Assembly: GCA_932294295.1 (NCBI GenBank)
Contig: OW028580.1
Span: 26,792,896 to 26,856,895, forward strand
Origin: Alitta virens
Lineage: Eukaryota; Annelida; Polychaeta; Phyllodocida; Nereididae
Reading direction: 5' to 3'
DNA length: 64,000 bases
Made by a program: the position numbers and the translations under genes. The notes beneath the pieces are model-generated. The model had not been told where the DNA came from. It was given only the letters and a program-made list of their open reading frames with translations, and did no database searches. Of this stretch, positions 56,868-64,000 are shown piece after piece; within the stretch, counting starts at the first letter, position 1; each line of letters opens with the position of its first letter.

Positions 56868-57995
56868 TCACACCTTTCCGGTGTATTTTTTTATGTTGAG
56901 TGTCGGTATGTATGTGTTGAATTTATCTGAATATCCGTACCAGTTCACAAGACTGAATTTTTTGCCTCGCACTGTCTTTGTTGACAGAACCATGTTGATT
57001 TTATACTCTATGTCTTCTGCGTCTTTAAAAGGAACTTTCTGAAGCTCCTGTAGGTAGAATGACCCTCTGATGATGTCCCCCAACAGGTCCTGCACCTTGT
57101 AACGTGGCGGATGTGACGGTATCCTATTACAGATTTTGAAAATTTCCTCAGTGAAACTCTCCAGGTATCCTCTTTTGAAAGGCGTTTGAGCACGACTTAA
57201 CCTGACCAGATCACCGATTTCAAATGAGAAATTGACTTGTTCTTCGGCCCTTTTATTAAGGATAGGCAGGTACACGTTTTCATAGAGCGCCCTGGAATTC
57301 TCACTGTTAACGGTCGCTGGTGGCATGTGAATTGATCCATGTGTGGTATTATTGTATGAGCGTGCTATATCATCTATTATATCGATAAAGTTAAATGTCT
57401 GGTTCTCATAAAAGTATTTGTAGAGACGGTTTTCAATTGTGCGGTTAACTCTTTCGGCATATGAGGCTTTGTGGACACCATAGGCTATAGTATGTGCAAC
57501 GCCGTAACTTTGAAGCAACTCTTGAAAAGGTGCCCCTAAAAACTCCTTCCCTTGGTCTGTCCTGAGCGTTTCAGGGTGTCGTCCTTCACTGAAAATTTCC
57601 TTGCAAGCAATTGCCGTTTCTACTGATGTTTTTGTCTTGAGCGGTCTTAACCACAAAAATCTTGAAAACAGGTCAATACAAACAAGCAGATATTTGAAAC
57701 CACTGTTGTACTTTGCCAGGTCAGTCATTTGCACCAAGTCAGCATCCCACTGCATCTCCATGTAATCAACAACTATTGCCTCCGTAGGAAACTTGCTGGG
57801 TGGTGTAGAATGAATGGCGTGAGTTGTCTGGTGATCCAGCCACTCTTTCACAGTGTTGTAGTCAATTTCCTGGGGTTTATCTCTTTTGTCTTTGATGTAT
57901 TGCCTGAGTTTTGCTACTCCATAGAAACTGGCAGGGCTACCGGGTTTGTAGTAAATGTCAGACAAGTACTTGTCAATGGCTGGGCGTTCACCCAT
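56868..57995 (-). CDS. Polinton retroviral-type integrase, 375 aa
   Basis: Inserts the element into new sites with a 6-bp stagger. Starts MGERPAIDKYLSDIYY with the usual PGSPASFYGVAKL segment. The DDE core is visible: Asp in the MQWDADL region, Asp in LRTDQGKEFLG, and Glu in ERVNRTIENRLYKYF. The C-terminus (KKFSLVNWYGYSDKFNTYIP) is chromodomain-like, as in other Polinton integrases. No stop or frameshift. The start overlaps the end of the upstream membrane protein frame by about 80 bases. Confidence 0.95.
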   Translation of the reverse strand: MGERPAIDKYLSDIYYKPGSPASFYGVAKLRQYIKDKRDKPQEIDYNTVKEWLDHQTTHAIHSTPPSKFPTEAIVVDYMEMQWDADLVQMTDLAKYNSGFKYLLVCIDLFSRFLWLRPLKTKTSVETAIACKEIFSEGRHPETLRTDQGKEFLGAPFQELLQSYGVAHTIAYGVHKASYAERVNRTIENRLYKYFYENQTFNFIDIIDDIARSYNNTTHGSIHMPPATVNSENSRALYENVYLPILNKRAEEQVNFSFEIGDLVRLSRAQTPFKRGYLESFTEEIFKICNRIPSHPPRYKVQDLLGDIIRGSFYLQELQKVPFKDAEDIEYKINMVLSTKTVRGKKFSLVNWYGYSDKFNTYIPTLNIKKYTGKV

Positions 57996-58303
57996 TCTGT
58001 ATTCTTCAAAGCACCTGGATTTTCAGGTGATTGGTACCTTGTGACAACGTTTTTTGCTGCAGATTTCAACTTGGGGCTCGGGAGCACTGCCCCCAGGCTT
58101 GTCGACAACAAAAATAACCACGTCTTTTTACTGTTGCCCAAGGAGATGTTTATGATTGCACTGATAACAATGGTGTATATGACAATCATCTGACATAAAA
58201 AGACAATCTCGTTTTTTGGTATATGTTTTCCCAAAACGACCCACTTGTCAGCTGACACTGCAGATGTATGAGAGTTCAACCGGTTGGTTGTATGCTCGTC
58301 CAT
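57914..58303 (-). CDS. Polinton small membrane protein, about 129 aa
   Basis: Preferred start at ATG 58303 (MDEHTTNRL); a longer frame begins at 58378. One or two membrane segments (IVFLCQMIVIYTIVISAII, WLFLLSTSLGAVLP) and the LPSPKLK motif resemble a conserved small membrane protein that precedes the integrase in many animal Polintons. A TATA-like CTTATAAG lies about 50 bases upstream. The stretch after LPSPKLK overlaps the integrase start and may not be natural. Confidence 0.75.
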   Translation of the reverse strand: MDEHTTNRLNSHTSAVSADKWVVLGKHIPKNEIVFLCQMIVIYTIVISAIINISLGNSKKTWLFLLSTSLGAVLPSPKLKSAAKNVVTRYQSPENPGALKNTEWVNAQPLTSTCLTFTTNPVALPVSME

Positions 58304-58583
58304 TGTTGTCTTGAAAATGATGAAAGATGTGTCAGTAAGGTTACACTTATAAGGTTTTTTACATACGTCACGTGACATGTATGTCTAAGCATGTGTAACT
58401 GTGCTTCTTGCTATTTTGACTGGTGGCTCCTTCTTGTGTTAAATTTAATGTGAAACAAGTCAAAAATAAAAACTCTACACGAAATGTTTTGTTATGAATT
58501 GTTTATTAAAAGTGTAAAAAAACTGTGTTTTCTCTCCAAAAATAAACAACATAGCTTAAGTTGCTACACATGGGTTTTGGACA

Positions 58584-59425
58584 TTATAGAAATGTTTTGG
58601 AAGGGTTACATTCTGGACACATCATGGCACCAAGCTGATTTTGGTGGTCCTCTCTTAAATAACATGGTACAATAGCACTGAGTTCAGGAATCACAGCCTC
58701 TATTTCACACATTTTTTCAACAATGACATTAAACTGTGACTTGTTAAGAGCAATCCCTTCATCAACTGTTAAAGCATGCACATCTTCATAAGTTTCTTCA
58801 TACTTGGCGAAATGTATATTTTCTGATGTTGACAAGGTTTCAATAAAACAGTTGGCTCCAAGGTGAAAATAGTAATCTGTTCCAACATTGTTTTTTATGA
58901 TATCAGCCGCCTGTACAAGCATGTTGTACCTCTGTAAAGGTATAGTATAGCTGTCGCACTGATCTTGGACATCATCCTGCTGTGGACAGTGAAAATACAT
59001 TATTTTAAATATATAATTGTAGCTCTATATGTGAAATTAATCAAATTTGTTAATTAGGAATATACACATACCTGCATATCTCTGATGTCAATTGTCACCT
59101 CCCCATCATTAACAAGCACTTTCAGAAAGACATCACCACCAAGGTGTACTGGAAACCTTTCACCATATGACAGTTCGGGGATCGTACTAGCCAGATCCTT
59201 GTAGTCCTTCTGTATGATGTGAAAAAGACGTGCAATCCTTCTGGTGTTGTTCTGTTGTATCAGCATTTCCACTAACTCAAACGCTTGGTCATCTGGTTTT
59301 TCCATATATAACAGTGTTAGATAAGCTGTCATGTTGAGAAGTTTTTCATTTTTCAAGTGTCGTGCTACAACCATACCATCTATTGTGGTACTAATCACAG
59401 CTGCATACTTTACTAGAATATCCAT
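58584..59425 (-). CDS. Polinton two-PC4-like-domain protein, 2 exons
   Basis: Exon 1 (59425-59072) and exon 2 (58979-58584) join phase 0 (ATGCAG|GTATGT; TCCACAG|CAG), 249 residues. The N-terminal ~85 residues are helical. The first PC4-like domain (FPVHLGGDVFLKVLVNDG, VTIDIRDM, then a helix) spans the intron. The second (YYFHLGANCFIETL, EGIALNKSQFNVIVEKM) follows directly, and the protein ends with a zinc-ligand-like cysteine set (VPCYLREDHQNQLG, CPEC). No breaks seen. The similarity to PC4/p15 is by pattern only and weaker than in the gene at 41123-42424. Likely single-strand DNA binding; role in element transcription or replication is inference. Confidence 0.7.
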
Positions 59426-59650
59426 GGTTGAAACGATGTGCTGCGTGCAATGTTTTCCTAGTGTCTATGTGTGTTAACTCTTAGCATCACTGTATATAAG
59501 ATGTGCTGTTGTAACATTTGCACTCTTGCTATGATTGGTTAACATTGTGAAAACACATCACCATTGGTCCCTTTGAATAAATTTAATTAACAAGTCCTAA
59601 CTGGTTTGAAAAATTAAGGAGGGAAATTCTTAAAGAATTTAACAGTTAGT
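59426..59650. promoter_or_regulatory. Probable promoter region of the PC4-like gene
   Basis: A 225-bp spacer between two minus-strand genes. On the minus strand a TTATATACAG stretch (near 59490-59500) lies about 70 bases before the ATG and could be the TATA element. Confidence 0.35.
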
Positions 59651-60229
59651 TTATAATCCATACATGTGAACCCGCCATTGTGGGTGATAATCATGGATTT
59701 TGTGGAAAAAATAATCCGAAAAATCATATAAGCAGTCATCAATATTGCTTGAGACGTAATCATGCCGTCTGAAAAGGGTGTAATGACCATCAACGGTACA
59801 CTTGGCCTTCCTGTATGCTTCCCAAGACACAACCTGTTTGATGTGTTCATCCCCATCTTCATTATGATCATAGTCCTCATAATCATAGTAGTGAAGGTAG
59901 TCCTTAACCTTTCTGTCTCTCTTAGGGTAATCCTTGGTAGAATCTTCATCTTCTTCGGAAGATGATGACATAGGATCATCTGACTGTGTACTTGCGATAG
60001 TATTGAAAGCAAAACTCATGACATCTTTGATGACTGGTTCTCGACATAGGAATCTCACGCTGTATAGTGCTTCTTTGAAACGCTGGTCACAATCCTCAAA
60101 TTCCTTAAAATTGGCTTTACACTGATCTAGCGATGTAAATTTATCTGAACTTTCATGGAGAATGAAATGGTGAACTTCTTTTTTGCACTCCTTACTTCCA
60201 ACAAGTAGCCATCTGAAAACTGTACCCAT
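59651..60229 (-). CDS. Polinton hypothetical acidic protein, 192 aa
   Basis: Begins MGTVFRWLLVGSKECKK and has a helical N-terminal half. A Ser/Glu/Asp-rich segment (SSSSEEDEDS) follows, then an unusual aromatic-acidic C-terminal half dense in Asp, Tyr and His (DYLHYYDYEDYDHNEDG). No membrane segment or known motif. It is the outermost gene on the right side of the element and is unbroken. Confidence 0.6.
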   Translation of the reverse strand: MGTVFRWLLVGSKECKKEVHHFILHESSDKFTSLDQCKANFKEFEDCDQRFKEALYSVRFLCREPVIKDVMSFAFNTIASTQSDDPMSSSSEEDEDSTKDYPKRDRKVKDYLHYYDYEDYDHNEDGDEHIKQVVSWEAYRKAKCTVDGHYTLFRRHDYVSSNIDDCLYDFSDYFFHKIHDYHPQWRVHMYGL

Positions 60230-60451
60230 TGTGTTGTCTGTAGAGCGTCTGTTGTAGTACTGAGCCCTTTCAAGACAGAATGGTAATACACTTGTTACAT
60301 GAACAACACCTCCGTTTTCATTGGTCCTTAGTACAACAAGCTATATTCATATCCAACACTCATTGATTCTTTCAAATTCACTGTTCTAAGACAGCTATGC
60401 ATGTATCCTTGTTTATTACAACACTTTGCCTTATTTAAAATATATTATCTA
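60230..60451. other. Right subterminal region of the Polinton
   Basis: Non-coding spacer between the outermost gene and the MITE. No feature beyond AT-richness. Confidence 0.5.
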
Positions 60452-61390
60452 CAGGGTGCGCCATAAAAACTTGCACAAGCAGCTACTGCTACCTCTTTTG
60501 TTATTACCTCAATTGACTGTAATCGCATGCAGCTGCAATCATACACACGAAAGTAATAATAGTCCTAAATTATGTTTATAAATATATTTTTGTTTTTCCT
60601 CAAGAATTATAGATAATATGGATCTAAATATAGCACATGCACACTTATCACACCTTCGGGTGATTTTCACCTCGGCTTTTGCAATATAAGCATTAGATTA
60701 TGTCACTGATCATACAGATGTGTTACAGACACCTTTCTTGACCTTTGCCGCCAAAAATAGGGCAAATAGATTCATTTTTAATAAGAAGGTAGAGCATTGA
60801 CACTTTTGAGGCGGAAAGTGCCATTTTGGATTTTGGTCAATTTTCTGTCTTTTCTGTCTAATTAACTGGCCAATCATCCTGAAAATCATGTGATTATTTC
60901 GAGATTAGTTGTAAATTCAAAAAGTCCCTCTGGAATGCCATTATATTTCTCTGTTTTAATTTCATGACCTTGCTGAATCAAAACTGGAACCAACCTTCTT
61001 ATCATCTAATACCTTGATATATATATGCACATATAAAAAATATTAAAGGAGGATTCTGTGCAAATATGATATTTTCTATGGCTTCAGAGGTGTAGGAACT
61101 AGGAAATATCTAATTTGTAAACTTTCTGCAACTAGAGACACCATGCAAGCAGACAGAAATTTGACTTCTGTGATGTGTATCACTCAGAACAAGCCCTGCA
61201 GCATACACCCTCTCAATAATTCAGATACTGATATTGTCTAACATTATAAGATCAAAAATATCACAATGACCAATTGCTTATACCCCTAACTAAATGTGGC
61301 AAAACTTTAAAAGACTTCATAAGCATTTGAGTAACCTAGAGCTATCCCGAAAGTAGAGATGCCTTGTGCAAGTTTTTATGGCGCACCCTG
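60452..61390 (+). mobile_element. Mariner-like MITE, copy 3 (939 bp)
   Basis: CAGGGTGCGCCATAAAAACT to its exact complement at the right end, with TA on both sides. No coding capacity. It lies at the inner edge of the Polinton right terminal repeat, so it arrived after the Polinton. It is the best-preserved of the three copies at its ends. Confidence 0.9.
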
Positions 61391-61391
61391 T

Positions 61392-61582
61392 ATATGATTA
61401 ATTAGTGTAATTAATTACACCTATGTGTATACTTGATTCACAGATCCTTATATAGTACATGTATACCTAGTATGGTGGCAGCACCACACATTGCTGACTG
61501 GTGTGTGGTGGCAGCACCTCACAGTACAACAGTAGCGCCACCTGCTGTATGCGTTAGTCTGCATGGTGAAGCCTATACTACT
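61392..61582 (-). repeat. Polinton right terminal inverted repeat
   Basis: Complement of the left repeat, ending CCTATACTACT at 61582. The inner side is bounded by the MITE at 61390. Confidence 0.93.
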
Positions 61583-61588
61583 ATTGGT
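61583..61588. other. Polinton target-site duplication, right (ATTGGT)
   Basis: Matches 28566-28571 exactly. Confidence 0.95.
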
Positions 61589-64000
61589 ATCCTGATTGGT
61601 GTTGGACAATACTAGGAAACAATACAGGTATTGGCATCAGTTCGGGAATTTATGGACGATGCAGCTCCTATGTAAATCTAATCAAAATTCCTAGATTTTA
61701 AGAACTGACTGTACCACTACAGGAGAAAGTCTTGTGAATATTATTTAAACCTGATTAGGCATTCATTTATAGATTTCTTTAAACAATAACCACTGGGTTC
61801 TTTTGTTTGAGTATAGGAAGCATAGAATAACAGAAGTAGTTGGTACCAATTCATATCATGTGCAAGTGCTTGTCAAACTCAATTAAAAAATATTTTACTA
61901 CAGTTTTGAAAATATTATTTATTTTTCTTTATTAGTGGTACAATTACTACTATAGTGCCCCGATGATATCACGGTTGGATATGATATCATATCCAGCTAT
62001 GGCTGTCCATCTCCACTGGTGGTCCCCTGACGCTACATGCGATTTATGCTAATTAGTTCAGAATGTTTACATGACGTCTTAGCTTCAGGGGATTAGCGTA
62101 ATTGCCTAGAGTGTATTAATGATATAAAAAATACGAATAACTTAGGGTCATGTGACAGGCAAGTCCATACATGATATCTTTATTATGATTGTATAAATAC
62201 ATTTTTTTATTACTATTTTCCCTTAAACAAAAATTGTGATGTGAATATATGTATTGTTCTATTATCATCAGAGTGTTTATTGAAAAAAAAATCAGGTTTT
62301 TTTAAACAAGTGATGAGGCACAATATATTGTATATTATTATCGGTTCATTATATATACCTTTTGCAATGAAAATATACAAAATAGTTTAAGCTACTGAAT
62401 GAAATTTAAGAAACATGTTACACACACCAAACAATTAAAGGCATGTCATAATATGTAAGATATAAAATTAACAAAATCAAATGTTGCTTTTAAGATTTGA
62501 ACAATGATTGGAGTATTCATATCATATAAAATTAAAAAAGACATATTGTGTGATTTTAATGCAAAGTGTAAGTTATACTTGTTTGAGGCAAAAATGAACT
62601 GATCAGAGTGATATGATAAGCACTTTTGTTACTAAACAATTTAGTTTAAAAAAGGCAATTATTGTTTTAAACCAGCAGTTCTTTTTACTTTTTGATGCAG
62701 AGCTAAAGTATAAATAATCAGACCACATTTTATGTTAACAAGTTCAAAATGCTGAAAAGAAAATTAAAAGTGCTAATTATGTCAGAGTATACTGCTAATG
62801 TTGGTATGGCTAAAAGGTGTCCTAAAATGGATTTCTTTTCTGTTTCCTTTTTTTTTACATCAAAATGTTGGAATTGAAGTGAACCTTTCACAAGTCACAC
62901 TGCATATACTTGCATAATAATAACTCAAAAATGGAAAGTCTCAATGTTTGTAAATTGTATGTATTCAATGCTTTAATGCACAAGGCACACTAGCAGACTA
63001 GTAACATCTAGGAACTTAGGCCAAGCCCATCACAGCTGAATATGATAACAGGCTTTGATTGGCTTGTAGCACAGCCTAATATAAGCATGTGGTGGGATGA
63101 CTGTGTAATATCAACAGGTGTGCATGCTCAGCCTATATGTGCAAAGTTTCAAATATTTAATGAGGTGCAAAAAATGCCCAAGGCACAGTTAGTTGAATGC
63201 ATCACTGCCCTTTGTGAGTGATCACAAGCATGTGTGTATGCTTAATGAGTGAAATGATAATCACTCAAAAAGAATAAAGTTTGAAAATCTTTAATCAATT
63301 GCTCCAGCCTTGAAGCATTCAAGCGAACACTGACTCCCTAACAAAATCAAGAAAGTTCTCAGCTGCACAAGAGCACCAGCACTGTTTTTATGAAACGAGG
63401 ATTTTAAGGAGCAATCAGGTTTTTCATGTGAGTTATATTTGGTTCACTCAAGATCCTAAAGATGAAGTTCCAAACTCTTTATTTTTAAAATAACATTTGT
63501 GTCCTGAATCCTGGTCATTCATGACATATGTGTCACAAAAAAAAGCTTATTACAGTAACTCTGACCTAGTTTGTAACCCACATAATGAGGAAGTTAAAGC
63601 TTTTAAACATGTTGGAATAACTTTTTTAAGATAATTGAATTATAAAGTAACACAAGTTGGCAACAATCATGTGCAGTGTTATAATCATGATACATAACAA
63701 AACAAAAAATATCAAAGTCCCATGTTCCTTTGATGGTTTAAAACATTTTATGATGTACTTTTATGTTCAGTCCAAGCTGGCCTCATATCATGCACAAGAA
63801 TTAAGATATATATATTTTATGGAGATGTACACATATTCCTACCACTGTATATACAATGCCTCCATAGCTAAATTGTACTCACGTCCAGATTGATACACGA
63901 GTAAGTCATGTTAATTTGCATCTATGTGAATTCTTAAGTCAAAGCATGTGCATGACATACCAGGCCAATTTAACTGACACAAAATAAACCTGCATGTACG
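61589..64000. other. Right flank, no gene seen
   Basis: AT-rich intergenic DNA continuing the sequence that was joined to 28565 before the Polinton arrived. A GATATCA-containing near-palindrome occurs at about 61964-61998 (CGATGATATCACGG, GGATATGATATCATATCC). The short ORFs have no supporting features. Confidence 0.6.

Larger units (their letters stand above)
28572..61582. mobile_element. Polinton/Maverick, 33.0 kb with nested insertions
   Basis: The ends are inverted repeats starting AGTAGTATAGGCTTCACCAT, flanked by ATTGGT on both sides. Gene content is diagnostic: protein-primed DNA polymerase B, retroviral-type integrase, FtsK/HerA-type packaging ATPase, double-jelly-roll major capsid and minor capsid. 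Plus-strand genes occupy the left part, minus-strand genes the right. Removing the Academ-like element (9,556 bp plus TTA) and the MITE (939 bp plus TA) leaves about 22.5 kb, a little above the usual 15-20 kb. I did not find an adenain-type protease. Several virion genes are broken, so this copy is probably not able to form particles on its own. Confidence 0.96.

Overview
This window looks like nuclear DNA from an invertebrate animal, probably marine. It is AT-rich and has spliced animal genes: a receptor guanylate cyclase-like gene and a rhodopsin-class GPCR. It also has tRNA-derived SINE fragments, TA-flanked MITEs, an Academ-like transposon and a very large Polinton/Maverick. I cannot name the species. 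Everything here was read by eye; no searches were run.

Layout. 1-2490: a 242-bp tandem repeat array interrupted by part of a long-arm foldback element. 4133-5077: a MITE. 5628-20149 (minus): a complete seven-exon receptor guanylate cyclase-like gene (1,039 residues). Its first intron is about 8.9 kb and holds SINE fragments, a transposase remnant and a SAM-like exon; a second MITE copy sits in another intron. 20150-27062: repeat-bearing intergenic DNA. 27063-28337 (plus): a GPCR broken exactly at its DRY motif.

28572-61582 is one Polinton of 33.0 kb. It has matching terminal inverted repeats starting AGTAGTATAGG and a perfect 6-bp target duplication (ATTGGT). Without later insertions it would be about 22.5 kb. 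The plus-strand block holds an unknown ORF, an intact-looking protein-primed DNA polymerase B, and two related secreted/membrane proteins in tandem. The minus-strand block, read from the right end, holds an unknown acidic protein, a two-PC4-like-domain gene, a small membrane protein, the retroviral-type integrase, minor capsid, a basic protein, major capsid, packaging ATPase, two small overlapping genes and a second two-PC4-like-domain gene. The blocks converge on a GC-rich palindrome cluster near 40.0-40.3 kb. Polymerase and integrase are open, but major capsid, ATPase and both membrane protein genes carry breaks, so this copy is probably a decaying provirus-like element.

The Polinton is a nest of insertions. 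A 9.56-kb Academ-like transposon (XPG/FEN1-like nuclease and CXC domain; TTA duplication) sits in the ATPase C-terminus. A 3.3-kb foldback element (TAA duplication) sits in the transposon's own gene. A 0.94-kb MITE (TA duplication) sits at the inner edge of the Polinton right terminal repeat. In both coding insertions, removing the insert and one duplication rejoins the host reading frame.

Most unusual: (1) a Polinton carrying two separate genes with paired PC4-like domains plus a tandem pair of related membrane proteins; (2) a receptor cyclase that keeps both metal-binding aspartates but has lost the residues expected for guanine recognition and transition-state stabilisation.
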